64,000 bases of DNA from Mixta mediterraneensis (GCF_014946725.1 NZ_JACFXY010000010.1:62001-126000); one strand, 5' to 3'; numbered from the stretch's first letter, positions 14,582 to 28,384 are shown. Numbers and translations are program-made. Notes: a model not told the origin generated them from the letters alone.

Positions 14582-15982
14582 ATGCAAAAGTCTTACGATT
14601 ACGATGCCATTGTAATTGGCTCAGGACCTGGCGGCGAAGGTGCGGCGATGGGGCTGGTGAAGCAAGGAGCGCGTATCGCGGTGATCGAACGCTACCATAA
14701 CATCGGCGGCGGTTGTACACACTGGGGTACTATCCCTTCTAAAGCGCTTCGTCACGCAGTAAGCCGTATCATTGAGTTCAATCAAAACCCGCTTTACAGT
14801 GATCATACTCGCCTTCTTCGCTCTTCCTTTGCTGACATTCTCAATCACACCGAAAACGTCATTAGCCAACAAACGGCAATGCGCCAGGGCTTTTATGAGC
14901 GTAATCGCTGTGAGCTTTATCAGGGTGATGCACAGTTTGTTAATGCCAACACAATTGAAATTGAACAGCCGGACGGATCACGTGAGCGCCTGACAGCAGA
15001 AAAATTCGTTATCGCCTGCGGTTCCCGTCCGTATCACCCGGTAGACGTCGATTTTACCCATCCACGCATTTATGATTCCGACTCTATCCTTAACCTGCAT
15101 CACGAACCGGGCCATGTGATTATTTACGGCGCCGGGGTAATTGGCTGTGAATATGCCTCGATTTTCCGAGGTCTGAACGTCAAAGTCGATTTGATTAATA
15201 CACGCGATCGCCTACTGGCGTTCCTTGATCAGGAGATGTCCGACTCGCTTTCTTATCACTTCTGGAACAACGGCGTGGTGATACGTCACAACGAAGAGTT
15301 TGAGAAGATCGAAGGCGTAAGCGATGGTGTGATCATGCACCTGAAGTCCGGCAAAAAACTGAAGGCCGACTGCCTGCTTTATGCAAACGGCCGTACCGGG
15401 AATACCGATTCGCTGGCGCTGGAAAACGTTGGTCTGGAAGCGGATGGCCGCGGTTTGCTAAAAGTGAACAGCATGTATCAGACTGCACAGCCGCACATCT
15501 ATGCGGTGGGCGACGTAATTGGTTACCCAAGCCTGGCATCCGCTGCTTACGATCAAGGGCGTATTGCTGCCCAGGCGCTGATTAAAGGGGAAGCCTCAGC
15601 GCATCTGATCGAAGATATTCCAACCGGGATTTACACCATTCCAGAAATCAGCTCTGTGGGTAAAACCGAGCAGCAGCTGACGGCCATGAAAGTGCCTTAC
15701 GAAGTGGGTCGTGCACAGTTTAAACATTTAGCACGCGCACAAATTGTCGGCATGAATGTGGGCAGCCTGAAGATTTTGTTCCATCGCGAAACCAAAGAGA
15801 TCCTCGGCATCCACTGCTTTGGTGAACGTGCCGCAGAGATAATTCACATCGGCCAGGCAATCATGGAACAGAAGAACGGTGGCAACACGATTGAGTATTT
15901 CGTGAACACCACCTTCAACTACCCCACCATGGCCGAAGCTTATCGCGTGGCCGCGTTAAATGGCTTAAACCGCCTGTTTTAA
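14582..15982 (+). CDS. sthA: Soluble pyridine nucleotide transhydrogenase SthA
   Basis: A 466-residue flavoprotein that re-oxidises NADPH with NAD+. It has the FAD-binding GSGPGGEG at 13-20, a second Rossmann motif [11 protein letters not shown], and the C-terminal dimerisation domain. The region equivalent to the redox disulfide of related reductases reads [13 protein letters not shown], with a single cysteine, as is normal for SthA. The gene converges on oxyR, and the two coding ends overlap by 18 bp. Confidence 0.95.
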   Translation: MQKSYDYDAIVIGSGPGGEGAAMGLVKQGARIAVIERYHNIGGGCTHWGTIPSKALRHAVSRIIEFNQNPLYSDHTRLLRSSFADILNHTENVISQQTAMRQGFYERNRCELYQGDAQFVNANTIEIEQPDGSRERLTAEKFVIACGSRPYHPVDVDFTHPRIYDSDSILNLHHEPGHVIIYGAGVIGCEYASIFRGLNVKVDLINTRDRLLAFLDQEMSDSLSYHFWNNGVVIRHNEEFEKIEGVSDGVIMHLKSGKKLKADCLLYANGRTGNTDSLALENVGLEADGRGLLKVNSMYQTAQPHIYAVGDVIGYPSLASAAYDQGRIAAQALIKGEASAHLIEDIPTGIYTIPEISSVGKTEQQLTAMKVPYEVGRAQFKHLARAQIVGMNVGSLKILFHRETKEILGIHCFGERAAEIIHIGQAIMEQKNGGNTIEYFVNTTFNYPTMAEAYRVAALNGLNRLF

Positions 15983-16882
15983 CGTCGTGTCAAAATAGCT
16001 CTGCATGTGGGTACGAATCGCCTCTGCCAGCTGTTCATAACGGCTGCGCAGAGGTGAGCCAGGGCGGTACACCAGCGCAATGGTGCGTTGTGGAACCGGC
16101 TTGTAACACGGTAAATAGCAGACACCATCACGCACGCGTTCCGGAGGCACTGCCAGCGCCGGTAACAGCGTGATGCCACTTCCTGCCGCGACCATATTGC
16201 GCAGCGTTTCGAGACTGGTCGCACGAAAATGCGTATCTTCATCTGCGCCAGCTTCAAAACAAAAGCCCATCGCCTGATCGCGTAAGCAGTGTCCATCTTC
16301 CAGCATCAGCAGTTTCTCACCCGCCAGATCGGACATCGGCACCCGATCGCGGTCATGCCACGGATGATCCTGATAGATCGCCAGCTTCATCGGCTCATCA
16401 AACAACGGCACTTCAATAAACGCCTCACTCTCTTTAACCAGAGCCAGGATGGCGCAGTCAAGCTTACCGCTATCAAGCTGGGCTAACAGTTGCTGGGTTT
16501 GTGCTTCATGCAAATACATTTCCAGCTTCGGAAAAGTTTGATGCAGCATCGGTATGACCTGCGGCAACAAATACGGGCCGGTGGTTGGAATCAGACCAAT
16601 ATGCAACGGACCTGACATCGCTTCGCCCTGCTGGCTCGCCATCTCTTTCAGCACTTTCACTTCCCGCAGCACAGTGCGAGCCTGATCCACCAGCAACAAA
16701 CCGGCTTGAGTGAATAAGACTTTACGACTGGTCCGCTCCAGCAGCATGACGCCCAGTTCATCTTCTAACTTACGAATCTGCCCACTCAGCGTTGGCTGAC
16801 TCACATGACACGCATCCGCTGCACGGCGAAAATGACGGTGCTCCGCAAGCGACACCAGATATTCCAGATCACGAATGTTCAT
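15965..16882 (-). CDS. oxyR: Hydrogen peroxide sensor and LysR-type regulator OxyR
   Basis: A 305-residue LysR regulator with exactly the E. coli length. The N-terminal helix-turn-helix is followed by a sensor domain with the redox pair Cys199 and Cys208 in [13 protein letters not shown], which form a disulfide on peroxide. The ATG at 16882 gives MNIRDLEYL; an upstream in-frame start adds 34 unrelated residues and was rejected. It is divergent from a peroxiredoxin-glutaredoxin gene, a natural OxyR target. The position occupied by the OxyS sRNA in E. coli is taken by that gene here. Confidence 0.96.
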   Translation of the reverse strand: MNIRDLEYLVSLAEHRHFRRAADACHVSQPTLSGQIRKLEDELGVMLLERTSRKVLFTQAGLLLVDQARTVLREVKVLKEMASQQGEAMSGPLHIGLIPTTGPYLLPQVIPMLHQTFPKLEMYLHEAQTQQLLAQLDSGKLDCAILALVKESEAFIEVPLFDEPMKLAIYQDHPWHDRDRVPMSDLAGEKLLMLEDGHCLRDQAMGFCFEAGADEDTHFRATSLETLRNMVAAGSGITLLPALAVPPERVRDGVCYLPCYKPVPQRTIALVYRPGSPLRSRYEQLAEAIRTHMQSYFDTTLKQAV

Positions 16883-16894
16883 TGTTATCCTCCA

Positions 16895-16955
16895 TACCAC
16901 GATAGCCCATGGCGATAGATAGAATAGCAATGAACGATTAGCCCTATCAAGCTGC
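16895..16955. promoter_or_regulatory. Probable OxyR binding region between oxyR and prx-grx
   Basis: The divergent spacer contains spaced GATAG and CTATC elements (16901-16905, 16914-16922, 16944-16948) resembling the ATAGnt half-sites that OxyR contacts. Their exact register was not resolved by eye, so this is a plausible site and not a proven one. Confidence 0.4.
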
Positions 16956-17008
16956 GATGGGAATAATGCAGCCATCAAATTCAAAGCTGTCGCTCACGAG
17001 GAGAAAAT

Positions 17009-17743
17009 ATGTTTGCAAGTCAGGAAGGTAAACCGATCCCGCAGGTCACTTTTCACACCCGTCAGGGCGATCGCTGGGTTGATGTCACCACTGATGAATT
17101 GTTCAAAGACAAAACCGCCATCGTGTTTTCACTGCCAGGTGCTTTTACCCCAACCTGTTCATCCAGCCATCTGCCACGCTACAACGAATTACACAGCGTG
17201 TTTGCGCAGCACGGCGTTGACAGCATTCTTTGCGTCTCTGTGAACGACACCTTTGTGATGAATGCGTGGAAAGCCGAACAGCGCGCTGAACATATTACCT
17301 TTATCCCCGATGGCAACGGCGAATTCACACGCGGCATGGATATGCTGGTGGAGAAGGCCGATCTGGGCTTCGGTCCACGCTCCTGGCGTTACTCTATGCT
17401 GGTCCGTAACGGTGTCATTGAGAAGATGTTTGTTGAGCCAAACAAGCCGGGCGACCCGTTTGAAGTGTCTGATGCAGACACCATGCTGCGTTATCTGGCA
17501 CCAGAATTTAAAGTGCAGGAATCAGTCTCTGTCTTCACTAAGCCAGGCTGCCCGTTCTGCACCAAAGCTAAGCAGATGCTGTTGGATCGCGGTATTCAGT
17601 ACGAAGAGATCGTGCTGGGGCAAGATGCCACTACCGTGAGTTTACGTGCCGTTACCGGTCGCACCACGGTGCCACAAGTGTTTATCGGTGGCCGTCACAT
17701 TGGCGGTAGCGATGACCTTGAACAGTTTCTGCTGTCAGCGTAA
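17009..17743 (+). CDS. Peroxiredoxin-glutaredoxin fusion (glutathione-dependent peroxidase)
   Basis: A 244-residue fusion. Residues 1-165 are a Prx5-type peroxiredoxin with the peroxidatic cysteine in PGAFTPTC (Cys50). Residues 170-244 are a glutaredoxin with active site CPFC (181-184) and the glutathione-binding TVPQVF and GGSDDL. Similar hybrids (for example the Haemophilus influenzae enzyme) reduce peroxides with glutathione as donor. A strong GAGGAG site precedes the ATG. Divergence from oxyR suggests peroxide induction. An IS21 element has inserted 62 bp after the stop, ahead of the terminator at 19785. Confidence 0.94.
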   Translation: MFASQEGKPIPQVTFHTRQGDRWVDVTTDELFKDKTAIVFSLPGAFTPTCSSSHLPRYNELHSVFAQHGVDSILCVSVNDTFVMNAWKAEQRAEHITFIPDGNGEFTRGMDMLVEKADLGFGPRSWRYSMLVRNGVIEKMFVEPNKPGDPFEVSDADTMLRYLAPEFKVQESVSVFTKPGCPFCTKAKQMLLDRGIQYEEIVLGQDATTVSLRAVTGRTTVPQVFIGGRHIGGSDDLEQFLLSA

Positions 17744-17867
17744 AAAATCTCTGTGTCAGCTGGGAGCTGGCCTTTAATGATGTGCCTATAAGAAAGTGGT
17801 AATTCTGTCAATACCGATCGAATTCTGACCCACCCTGCCAAAGTAAAACTGACCCACCCCCTTTGAA

Positions 17868-19681
<1,814 letters not shown>

Positions 19682-19784
19682 TGGCAGTGCCTTAAAACTG
19701 CCATTTTTACCCTAGGTGGGTCAGATTTACATCGGCAGGTGGGCCAGTTTTACATCGGTAGCGACAATTCTGAAGTTAGAGGTT

Positions 19785-19813
19785 AGCGGGCATTTTCTGT
19801 GCCCGCTTTTTTT
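19785..19813. terminator. Terminator downstream of IS21, formerly of prx-grx; also faces argH
   Basis: The hairpin AGCGGGCA-TTTTC-TGTGCCCGCT is followed on the plus strand by TTTTTTT. Its T-run fits plus-strand transcription from prx-grx, from which it is now separated by the IS21 insertion. It lies 10 bp after the argH stop on the opposite strand. Confidence 0.75.
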
Positions 19814-19822
19814 ATCTGCAAT

Positions 19823-21196
19823 TTACGCTAAACGCTGCTTCGCTTCAGTAATGGCATACGCCACCTGCTGCGGTGATACGCCACCCTGGGCGTTACGTTT
19901 GTCGAGGCAGGACTGGAGCGCCAGAGTCGGATACACATCCTCTTCAATCGCCGTACTAAACTGCTTCAGCTGCGCCAGCGACAACGCTTCCAGCGCTACG
20001 CCTTGTTTGATCGCTTCCACGACCGCTTCACCAACAATATGGTGCGCTTCCCGGAACGGTACACCTTTAGCGACCAGATAATCTGCCAGCTCAGTAGAGT
20101 TTGCGTAACCTTGCTCAGCAGCCTCCTGACAGTGCGGACGCTTCACCTGAATACCATCAAGCACCAGCACAGACATGTGCAGGCAGTCGAGCCAGGTATC
20201 CAGCGCATCGAACAGCCCTTCCTTGTCTTCCTGCATATCTTTATTGTACGCCAGCGGCAGGCCTTTCAGCGTCATCATCATGCCGGTCAATGCACCTTGT
20301 ACGCGGCCACACTTACCCCGAATTAACTCCAGCGCATCCGGATTTTTCTTCTGTGGCATTAAAGATGAGCCAGAGGTGACTTTGTCTGCCAGCTCAATAA
20401 AACCTGCTTCGCCGGTGTTAAAGAAAATCATATCTTCAGCAAAGCGCGATAGATGCACCATACCAATTGCAGCATCAGACAACAGCTCAAGTACATGATC
20501 GCGATCGGAAACGGTATCCAGGCTGTTACGTGTCGCTGAGGCAAAACCTAACCAACCCGCCAGCTGTTGCCGATCGATTTCATACGCTGTTCCGGCCAGC
20601 GCGCCGCAGCCCAGCGGACTAACATCCAGACGCTTCAGCGTATCCTGCAAACGGCTTTCATCGCGAGCCAGCATTTCCACATACGCCAGACACCAGTGTG
20701 CAAACGTTACCGGCTGCGCACGCTGTAAATGGGTATAACCCGGCATCACCGCGTCCTGGTTGACTTCTGCCGTTACTACCAACGCCTGTTGCAGTTCACG
20801 CGTGGCACCCAGCAAGGCTTCCACCTGCATTTTGCACCACAGCTTTAAATCGGTAGCGACCTGGTCGTTACGACTGCGGCCAGTGTGCAGTTTTTTACCC
20901 AGCGCACCGACTTTCTCGATTAGCTGACCTTCAACCCAGCTATGAATGTCTTCGGCATCGCTTTGTAAAATCTGTTCAGGACTGGCACGTACCTCTTCCA
21001 GCAATGCATTCAGTGCAGCTTCCAGCTGTTGCTGTTCATCGCTATTCAGCACATTCACTGTCACTAACGCTTTGGACCAGGCGATTGAGCCGACAATATC
21101 CTGCTCCGCCAGGCGATAATCAAAGCGCAGCGAATCGTTGAACTGTTTGAAACGTTGATCTGCTGCCTGGGTAAACCGTCCACCCCAAAGTGCCAT
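19823..21196 (-). CDS. argH: Argininosuccinate lyase
   Basis: A 457-residue enzyme that splits argininosuccinate into arginine and fumarate, the last step of arginine synthesis. It has the fumarase/aspartase signature [15 protein letters not shown] and the HTGRSRNDQ block. It is the last gene of argC-B-G-H, 90 bp after argG. Confidence 0.96.
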   Translation of the reverse strand: MALWGGRFTQAADQRFKQFNDSLRFDYRLAEQDIVGSIAWSKALVTVNVLNSDEQQQLEAALNALLEEVRASPEQILQSDAEDIHSWVEGQLIEKVGALGKKLHTGRSRNDQVATDLKLWCKMQVEALLGATRELQQALVVTAEVNQDAVMPGYTHLQRAQPVTFAHWCLAYVEMLARDESRLQDTLKRLDVSPLGCGALAGTAYEIDRQQLAGWLGFASATRNSLDTVSDRDHVLELLSDAAIGMVHLSRFAEDMIFFNTGEAGFIELADKVTSGSSLMPQKKNPDALELIRGKCGRVQGALTGMMMTLKGLPLAYNKDMQEDKEGLFDALDTWLDCLHMSVLVLDGIQVKRPHCQEAAEQGYANSTELADYLVAKGVPFREAHHIVGEAVVEAIKQGVALEALSLAQLKQFSTAIEEDVYPTLALQSCLDKRNAQGGVSPQQVAYAITEAKQRLA

Positions 21197-21286
21197 GTGA
21201 AAATCTCCTTCAAATCGTTAAACGAAGGGCGGCATAAATGCCGCCCTGTGGTTATGCTATGAGGCGAGGCGCACCTCGCCTGCGAA

Positions 21287-22504
21287 TTACTTCTTCTGCT
21301 CGTTCAGCGCACGAATGCGTGACGAGAGCGAGAACAGACGGATAAAGCCGCCCGCATGGCGATGATCGTAGACTTCATCTTCACCGAAGGTCGCAAATTC
21401 TTCTGAATACAGGCTGTTCGCAGAGCGTTTCTGCGTAGCCGTAGCCTGGCCTTTATACAGCTGCAGGACAACTTCACCATTCACGTCTTCAGCCAGCGAC
21501 TCAGCGGCGGCCTGGATAGATTTACGCAGCGGCGCAAACCAGCGGCCATCATAAACAACATAAGCCATTTCATGGCCCAGCTGCTCACGCCACTTAAAGC
21601 TGTCGCGATCCAAAACCAGCTGCTCAACCGCACGCAGCGCATTGATCATAATGGTGCCGCCTGGGGTTTCGTAACAACCGCGCGACTTAATGCCCACCAG
21701 GCGATTTTCCACAATATCAATACGACCTACGCCGTGTTTAGCGCCGATTACGTTAAGTTTTTCCAGGCACTGGAACGGGCTCAGTTTTTCGCCGTTTACC
21801 GCGACTACGCGACCTTTTTCTACGGTCACAGTAACATTTTCAGGCTGATCAGGCGCGTCCAGCGGGTCAACGGTCCACACCCAGCAGTCTTTGTTCGGTG
21901 CGTTCGCTGGGCTTTCCAGCACTCCGCCTTCAGTAGAAATGTGCCATGCATTTTCGTCACGGCTGTAAATTTTTTCCAGCGATGCGGTGGTCGGGATGTC
22001 GCGCTCTTTCAGATAATCCAGCAGCGCTTCACGTGAACGCAGATCCCATTCACGCCATGGCGCTACCACTTTCAGCTGCGGCGCCAGCGCGGTGTAGGTA
22101 GTTTCAAAACGTACCTGATCGTTACCTTTACCGGTCGCGCCGTGGCACAGCGCATCAGCGCCCACTTTCAGCGCCAGTTCAACCTGCGCTTTAGCGATGA
22201 TAGGACGCGCCATAGAAGTGCCCAGCAGATACGTTCCTTCATACAGCGCACCGGTTTGCAGCACTGGATAGACATAATCACTGATAAATTCTTCACGCAG
22301 ATCAACCACGTGACACTCTGAGGCACCAGACTGTAGCGCTTTCTTCTCAACGCCGTCCAAATCGCTACGTTCCTGGCCAATATCTGCCACGAACGCGACA
22401 ACTTCACATCCGCCATAGTTTTCTTTCAGCCATGGAATGATGGCAGAAGTATCAAGGCCGCCAGAGTAAGCCAGAACGATTTTTTTGATGCCTTGCGTTT
22501 GCAT
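21287..22504 (-). CDS. argG: Argininosuccinate synthase (short, about 400-residue subfamily)
   Basis: A 405-residue enzyme that joins citrulline and aspartate with ATP. It has the P-loop-like [10 protein letters not shown] at 12-21 and the [10 protein letters not shown] region. It belongs to the shorter subfamily common in many bacteria and differs from the 447-residue E. coli ArgG, which is encoded elsewhere on that chromosome. Its position between argB and argH is shared with Yersinia, Serratia and Erwiniaceae. Confidence 0.95.
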   Translation of the reverse strand: MQTQGIKKIVLAYSGGLDTSAIIPWLKENYGGCEVVAFVADIGQERSDLDGVEKKALQSGASECHVVDLREEFISDYVYPVLQTGALYEGTYLLGTSMARPIIAKAQVELALKVGADALCHGATGKGNDQVRFETTYTALAPQLKVVAPWREWDLRSREALLDYLKERDIPTTASLEKIYSRDENAWHISTEGGVLESPANAPNKDCWVWTVDPLDAPDQPENVTVTVEKGRVVAVNGEKLSPFQCLEKLNVIGAKHGVGRIDIVENRLVGIKSRGCYETPGGTIMINALRAVEQLVLDRDSFKWREQLGHEMAYVVYDGRWFAPLRKSIQAAAESLAEDVNGEVVLQLYKGQATATQKRSANSLYSEEFATFGEDEVYDHRHAGGFIRLFSLSSRIRALNEQKK

Positions 22505-22528
22505 GTCGTAATCCTTGAATCAGAGTCG

Positions 22529-23305
22529 TTAAGCGAGAATCCGGGTGCCAATCGACACGCCGTTAAAAAGGGTTGGGAGCTGCTCAGCGTGGCGCCAGCT
22601 GGCAATATCCACCGGGCGGCCCAGGGTGCGAGCGGCATCTAGCGCCGCGTGCACTTTAACAATCATGCCATCCGTAATGATGCCCTGAGCAATTAACTGT
22701 TCGGCTTTATCTGCAGTCATTTCTTCAATGCGCTGACCTTTACCATCCAGAATACCGCTGACATCCGACAACAAGACTAAATCAGCACCGATAGTTGAAG
22801 CCAGCGCTGTTGCGGCCTGGTCGGCGTTAACATTCATCAACTCACCGCTATCGGTGATCCCGATTGAGCTGATCACGGGCATGTATCCGGCGTCCAGCAA
22901 CGTATTAATCAACGCTGGATTACCCGGCGTAGCATTGCCAACATGGCCGAGTTCTTCATCAAACTGCGCCACGTTCACCAACCCAGCATCGCCAAGACAC
23001 AGGCCAACCGCGTTGATGCCATATTTTCTCGCCCATGCCAGCAGCGTTTTGTTGGCTGTTCCCGCCAGCGCACCGGTAATGATGTCGATTTGATCGGCTG
23101 GCGTAATGCGCAGGCCACCCTTTTTCTTCACCGGCAGCGCCAGTTTTTTCATTAATTCGTCTACCAGGCAGCCACCGCCGTGAACGATAATCAGCGAGCG
23201 CTGATGTGCTGCGCGATAGGCCAGTAGCGCGTCAAACAACCGGGACAGCGCTTCTTCGCTGTCCAGCAGTACGCCGCCAAGCTTGATAATTAAAGGATTG
23301 GTCAT
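22529..23305 (-). CDS. argB: Acetylglutamate kinase
   Basis: A 258-residue kinase that phosphorylates N-acetylglutamate. It has the phosphate-binding [13 protein letters not shown] at the N-terminus, the IVHGGG motif and the [11 protein letters not shown] segment. It is the E. coli length, lies 24 bp before argG and 18 bp after argC, and is part of the arg operon. Confidence 0.96.
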   Translation of the reverse strand: MTNPLIIKLGGVLLDSEEALSRLFDALLAYRAAHQRSLIIVHGGGCLVDELMKKLALPVKKKGGLRITPADQIDIITGALAGTANKTLLAWARKYGINAVGLCLGDAGLVNVAQFDEELGHVGNATPGNPALINTLLDAGYMPVISSIGITDSGELMNVNADQAATALASTIGADLVLLSDVSGILDGKGQRIEEMTADKAEQLIAQGIITDGMIVKVHAALDAARTLGRPVDIASWRHAEQLPTLFNGVSIGTRILA

Positions 23306-23323
23306 GGTTAACTTACTCGTCCG

Positions 23324-24328
23324 TTAAATCAGTGACTGCGTTTCAGAGAAACCAAAACGAATATTCATACACTGCACCGCTTGCGACGCTGCACCTTTCA
23401 GCAAATTGTCTTCTGCCGCCACGACAATCAGGTGCTCGCCCTGTACCGCAAATCCAATATCACAATACGGCAGGCCAACCACCGCTTTCAATGCCGGAAC
23501 GCCTTGATCGTAAACACGTACCAGCGGTTTGTCGTGATAAGCATGATGGAAGGCTTTGGCGACATCTTCCCGGCTAATGCCAGCTTTCAGGCGGCAGGTG
23601 ATAGTTGCCAGAATACCACGCGGAAAGCTACCAAGATGCGGAGTGAAAATCACCGGCGTACCAAGATGCGCCACGATTTCTGGATGATGGCGATGCGTGA
23701 AGATGCCGTAGGGTTGCAGGCTCACTTCGTAGAAGCTGGTGCCAACGTTAGCTTTACGCCCTGCGCCGCTTACACCACTGGTTGCGTTGATCACGGGCCA
23801 TTGCGCTTCATTCAGCAGGCCCGCATCTACCAGGGGTTTCAATGCCAGTTGTGATGCGGTTGGGTAGCATCCAGGTACGGCTACCAGCTGCGCTTCTTTA
23901 ATTTTTTCATGCTGGAACTCAGCAAGGCCGTACACAGCTTTATCCAGCCAGTCTCCGTGCTGATGCGTAAATCCGTAGTACTGGGTATAAAACTCGCCAT
24001 CATTAACGCGGAAAGCGCCTGACAAATCGAAAACGACGCAGCCGGCTTTCAGAAATTCCGGCGCCAGATCGTGGCTAACTTCGTGAGCGGTTGCCAGAAA
24101 CACAACATCGACTTTATCTGCCCATTCAGCGGCACTGCTCAGCGGTTGCAGCGGCAGATCCACCACGCCTTTCAGCTGGGGGGGCAGGTCAGATAAACGC
24201 TTACCGGCATCCGGGCTTTGCGCTGAAACCGCCAAAGCGGTTATGTTCATATGTGGATGGCGATTCAGGAAGGTGGCAAGCTCTACACCAGCGTAACCAC
24301 TGGCACCCACGATCAGTGTATTCAACAT
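23324..24328 (-). CDS. argC: N-acetyl-gamma-glutamyl-phosphate reductase
   Basis: A 334-residue NADP-dependent enzyme with N-terminal Rossmann motif [10 protein letters not shown] and the catalytic cysteine in VPGCYPTA. The ATG at 24328 gives MLNTLIVG as in E. coli; a start 20 codons upstream was rejected. It is the first gene of argCBGH and is divergent from argE across ARG boxes. Confidence 0.95.
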   Translation of the reverse strand: MLNTLIVGASGYAGVELATFLNRHPHMNITALAVSAQSPDAGKRLSDLPPQLKGVVDLPLQPLSSAAEWADKVDVVFLATAHEVSHDLAPEFLKAGCVVFDLSGAFRVNDGEFYTQYYGFTHQHGDWLDKAVYGLAEFQHEKIKEAQLVAVPGCYPTASQLALKPLVDAGLLNEAQWPVINATSGVSGAGRKANVGTSFYEVSLQPYGIFTHRHHPEIVAHLGTPVIFTPHLGSFPRGILATITCRLKAGISREDVAKAFHHAYHDKPLVRVYDQGVPALKAVVGLPYCDIGFAVQGEHLIVVAAEDNLLKGAASQAVQCMNIRFGFSETQSLI

Positions 24329-24431
24329 CAGGCTGTATACCTTATTACAGTCACACGTTCCGGGTCGCGGCCTTGCCCCGTTGCCCATGGTGTCGTTTGC
24401 AGAAAACTTAGGTTCCCAGGCAAACGACTTT

Positions 24432-24470
24432 TATGTATTTTTATTCACTATTAATGCATGAATATTGATA
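24432..24470. promoter_or_regulatory. Two ARG boxes (ArgR operator) between argC and argE
   Basis: Two imperfect matches to the ArgR consensus TGAATnnnnATTCA lie side by side: TGTATTTTTATTCA (24434-24447) and TGCATGAATATTGA (24455-24468). As 18-bp boxes they are 3 bp apart, the standard spacing for a hexameric ArgR site. The site lies in the divergent spacer and should repress both argCBGH and argE with arginine. Confidence 0.8.
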
Positions 24471-24495
24471 CATCCTAACTCAAGGACCGTCAACA

Positions 24496-25644
24496 GTGAA
24501 GTCAAAATTACCGCCTTTTATCGAACTCTACCGCCAGCTAATCGCCACGCCGTCAATCAGTGCAACCGATGCCTCGCTGGACCAGAGTAATGAAACTTTA
24601 ATCAATTTACTGGCTGGCTGGTTTCGCGACCTGGGCTTCAGCATTGAAGTGCAGCCGGTGCCCGGTACGCGTCATAAATTTAACATGCTGGCCCGCACCG
24701 GAAGCGGCGCTGGTGGCCTGCTGCTCGCCGGTCACACCGATACCGTTCCGTTTGATGAAGGTCGCTGGACGCGCGATCCGTTCACGCTGACCGAGCACGA
24801 CAACAAACTGTACGGTTTAGGCACTGCCGATATGAAAGGTTTCTTTGCTTTCATTCTCGACACGCTACGCGATGTTGATGTAACAACGCTGAGCAAACCG
24901 CTTTACATCCTGGCGACCGCTGATGAAGAAACTACTATGGCAGGCGCTAAGTACTTTTCTGAATCGACTCAGCTGCGCCCGGATTGTGCCATTATTGGCG
25001 AGCCAACATCCCTTAAACCGGTGCGTGCGCACAAAGGCCACCTGTCAAATGCGATTCGCATTCAGGGCCAGTCTGGCCACTCCAGCGATCCGTCACGGGG
25101 CATCAATGCCATTGAACTGATGCACGACGCGATCGGGCATTTAATGCAGCTGCGTAATACATTGAAAGAGCGTTATCACCATGATGGGTTCGCTATCCCT
25201 TATCCAACCATGAACTTTGGTCATATTCATGGCGGTGATGCGGCGAATCGCATTTGCGCCTGCTGTGAATTGCATATGGATATTCGCCCGCTGCCGGGAC
25301 TGTCACTGAGCGATTTAGATGAATTACTCAACGAAGCGCTGGCACCGGTGAGTGCAGCCTGGCCGGGCCGTATTACCGTCAGTGAACTGCATCCACCGAT
25401 TCCGGGTTACGAATGTCCCGCCAATCATGAGCTGGTAAAAGTAGTGGAAAAACTGCTGGGTATGCCGACAGAGATAGTGAACTATTGCACCGAAGCGCCT
25501 TTTATCCAGCAATTGTGCCCAACCCTGGTTTTAGGCCCAGGATCCATTAATCAGGCACACCAGGCAGATGAATTTATCGATACGGCATTTATCAAGCCAA
25601 CTCGCGAACTTATCAGTCAGGTCGTACGCCATTTCTGCCTCTGA
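24496..25644 (+). CDS. argE: Acetylornithine deacetylase
   Basis: A 382-residue M20-family zinc hydrolase that releases acetate from N-acetylornithine. Metal ligands His80 and Asp82 are in LAGHTDTVP, with further ligand and catalytic motifs TADEETT and IGEPTSLKP. It starts at GTG after an AAGGA site. It is divergent from argC. Confidence 0.95.
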   Translation: MKSKLPPFIELYRQLIATPSISATDASLDQSNETLINLLAGWFRDLGFSIEVQPVPGTRHKFNMLARTGSGAGGLLLAGHTDTVPFDEGRWTRDPFTLTEHDNKLYGLGTADMKGFFAFILDTLRDVDVTTLSKPLYILATADEETTMAGAKYFSESTQLRPDCAIIGEPTSLKPVRAHKGHLSNAIRIQGQSGHSSDPSRGINAIELMHDAIGHLMQLRNTLKERYHHDGFAIPYPTMNFGHIHGGDAANRICACCELHMDIRPLPGLSLSDLDELLNEALAPVSAAWPGRITVSELHPPIPGYECPANHELVKVVEKLLGMPTEIVNYCTEAPFIQQLCPTLVLGPGSINQAHQADEFIDTAFIKPTRELISQVVRHFCL

Positions 25645-27600
25645 TTAACAGCAAATGGGGCATTTAACTGCATTACCAGTAAAATGCCCGGTCATTCTGC
25701 GGGATTTACCAATAAGAATAACTTATCCCGCTTTGCTTCCGTTAAATTCTATGAATTTCCGTCATTTAGCGACACGTTCAGGACGCTTCAAGTCAATTGA
25801 CGAACGGAACATAACGTGGCTAGATAAAAGACGATGTTATGCCCGGTGGGTATATAAGTTAAAAGACGATAAGGGTGTCAGGGTCCAATGAACGAACAAT
25901 ATTCCGCAATGCGAAGTAATGTCAGTATGCTCGGCAAACTGCTCGGGGATACGATTAAGGATGCGCTTGGAGAGAACATCCTCGATCGGCTGGAAACCAT
26001 CCGTAAACTGTCCAAGTCATCTCGTGCAGGAAATGACACTCATCGTAAGGAACTGCTGAACACGCTGCAAAACTTGTCTAACGATGAACTTTTGCCGGTG
26101 GCTCGTGCGTTTAGCCAGTTCCTTAATCTCACCAACGTGGCTGAACAGTATCAAACCATTTCTCACAATGGCGAGGGGGCGAATCACCCGGAGCTATTGA
26201 AAAAAACCTTCGAAAACCTTAAGCAGCAGCGTGGCATCAGCGAAAGCGCCATCCGTCAAGCGATTGAATCGTTGTCGCTGGAGCTGGTTTTGACCGCGCA
26301 TCCCACTGAAATCACCCGCCGCACGCTGATCCATAAGCTGGTTGAAGTGAACAGCTGTCTGAAGCAGCTCGATCACAGCGATATTTCCGATTACGAACGC
26401 AATCAAATCATGCGTCGTTTACGCCAATTGGTGGCACAAGCGTGGCACACTGATGAGATCCGTAAATATCGCCCAACCCCTATTGATGAAGCCAAATGGG
26501 GCTTTGCGGTGGTTGAGAACAGCTTATGGGAAGGCGTGCCCGCATTTTTGCGTGAACTGAATGAACAGGTTGAAGAATCTTTCGGTATTAAACTGCCGGT
26601 TGATTTCGTACCGGTGCAATTTACCTCGTGGATGGGCGGCGATCGCGACGGCAACCCGAACGTGACTGCCTCTATTACGCGTCATGCCATGCAGCTAAGC
26701 CGCTGGAAAGCGACCGACCTGTTCCTGCGTGATATTGGCGTGCTGATTTCAGAACTGTCGATGTCGGAATGTAGCGATGAAGTGCGTGAACTGTGTGGCG
26801 ATCCAGAAGCGATTGAACCGTATCGCATGATCCTGAAGCGTATCCGCAGCCAGTTAATGTCTACGCAATCCTTTCTCGAGCGCCGCCTGAAAGGAGAACG
26901 TCTGCCACGACCGGCTGATTTGCTGGTCTCCAACGATCAGCTGTGGCAGCCGCTTTATGCTATTTATCAGTCGCTTCAGCAATGCGGTATGGGCATTATC
27001 GCCAACGGCCAACTGCTGGATACGCTGCGCCGCGTAAAATGCTTTGGCGTCCCGCTGGTACGCATCGATCTGCGTCAGGAAAGCACCCGTCATACTGAAG
27101 CCATTGCGGAAGTTACGCGCTACCTTGGTCTTGGCGACTATGAAAGCTGGTCTGAAGCCGATAAGCAGGCGTTCCTGATCCGCGAACTGAACTCTAAACG
27201 TCCCCTGCTGCCACGTAACTGGGAGCCAGGCGATGAGACGCGCGAAGTCCTGGAAACCTGTCGCGTTGCGGCTGAAGCTCCTCAGGGTTCTATTGCGGCC
27301 TATGTTATCTCAATGGCGAAAACGCCCTCTGACGTACTGGCTGTACACCTTCTGTTAAAAGAAGCGGGTATTAACTTCGCGATGCCAGTTGCCCCGCTGT
27401 TTGAAACGCTGGATGACCTGAACAACGCCAATGATGTAATGAGCCAATTGCTTAGCATCGACTGGTATCGCGGTTTTATTCAGGGCAAGCAAATGGTCAT
27501 GATTGGCTACTCAGACTCGGCAAAAGATGCCGGTGTGATGGCTGCCAGCTGGGCGCAGTATCAGGCGCAAGACGCTCTAATCAAAACCTGCGAGAAAGCA

Positions 27601-27608
27601 GGAATTTC
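27601..27608. repeat. 8-bp target duplication, left copy
   Basis: GGAATTTC directly precedes the left end of IS1 and is repeated exactly at 28377-28384. IS1 usually makes 8-9 bp duplications. Confidence 0.95.
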
Positions 27609-27663
27609 GGTAATGCTCCCAACTTACTGATTTAGTGTATGATGGTGATTTTGAGGTGCTTGC

Positions 27664-27939
27664 GTGGCTTCCATTTCCATCAGATGTCCTTCCTGCTCCG
27701 CTACTGAAGGCGTGGTGCGTAACGGCAAAAGCACTGCCGGACATCAGCGCTATCTCTGCTCTCATTGCCGTAAAACATGGCAACTACAGTTCACTTACAC
27801 CGCCTCTCAGCCCGGTACGCACCAGACAATCATTGATATGGCCATGAATGGCGTCGGATGTCGCGCCAGTGCACGCATTATGGGCATTGGCCTCAACACG
27901 GTTTTACGTCACTTAAAAAACTCAGGCCGCAGTCGGTAA
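27664..27939 (+). CDS. insA: IS1 protein InsA
   Basis: A 91-residue protein with a zinc-finger-like part (CPSCSATEG...CSHCRKTW) and a helix-turn-helix. Alone it binds the IS1 ends and represses; fused to InsB by a -1 frameshift at AAAAAAC (27915-27921) it forms the InsAB' transposase. Confidence 0.95.
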   Translation: MASISIRCPSCSATEGVVRNGKSTAGHQRYLCSHCRKTWQLQFTYTASQPGTHQTIIDMAMNGVGCRASARIMGIGLNTVLRHLKNSGRSR

Positions 27940-28361
27940 CCTCGCGCATACAACCGGGCAGTGATGTGATTGTCTGCGCTGAAATGGACGAACAGTGGGG
28001 CTACGTCGGTGCTAAATCACGTCAGCGCTGGCTGTTTTACGCGTATGACAGGATACGGAGGACGGTTGTGGCACACGTCTTCGGTGAACGCACTCTGGCC
28101 ACACTGGAGCGTCTTCTGAGCCTGCTGTCGGCCTTTGAGGTCGTGGTATGGATGACGGATGGCTGGCCGCTGTATGAATCACGCCTGAAGGGAAAGCTGC
28201 ACGTTATCAGCAAGCGTTACACTCAGCGCATTGAGCGACATAACCTGAATCTGAGACAACATCTGGCAAGGCTGGGACGGAAGTCACTGTCGTTCTCAAA
28301 ATCGGTGGAGCTGCATGACAAGGTCATCGGACATTATCTGAACATAAAACACTATCAGTAA
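27858..28361 (+). CDS. insB: IS1 protein InsB (catalytic part of InsAB')
   Basis: A 167-residue frame, identical in length to E. coli InsB, in the -1 frame relative to insA. It carries the DDE catalytic domain, with [11 protein letters not shown] and [12 protein letters not shown]. It is expressed by ribosomal frameshifting; the overlap with insA is normal and not an error. Confidence 0.95.
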   Translation: MSRQCTHYGHWPQHGFTSLKKLRPQSVTSRIQPGSDVIVCAEMDEQWGYVGAKSRQRWLFYAYDRIRRTVVAHVFGERTLATLERLLSLLSAFEVVVWMTDGWPLYESRLKGKLHVISKRYTQRIERHNLNLRQHLARLGRKSLSFSKSVELHDKVIGHYLNIKHYQ

Positions 28362-28376
28362 GTTGGAGTCATTACC

Positions 28377-28384
28377 GGAATTTC
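28377..28384. repeat. 8-bp target duplication, right copy
   Basis: GGAATTTC follows the right end of IS1 and equals 27601-27608. Confidence 0.95.

Larger units (their letters stand above)
27609..28376 (+). mobile_element. IS1 element inserted in ppc
   Basis: The element is exactly 768 bp, the standard IS1 length. It begins GGTAATGCTCCCAACTTA and ends AGTTGGAGTCATTACC, the IS1 inverted ends. It encodes insA and insB with the A6C frameshift site between them and is in the same orientation as ppc. Compared with my memory of E. coli IS1 there are scattered substitutions, so it is a variant of the family. Confidence 0.97.

Noticed and set aside
27858..27939. Apparent frameshift between insA and insB of IS1.
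   Set aside because: The A6C slippery site and -1 overlap are the normal IS1 expression mechanism.
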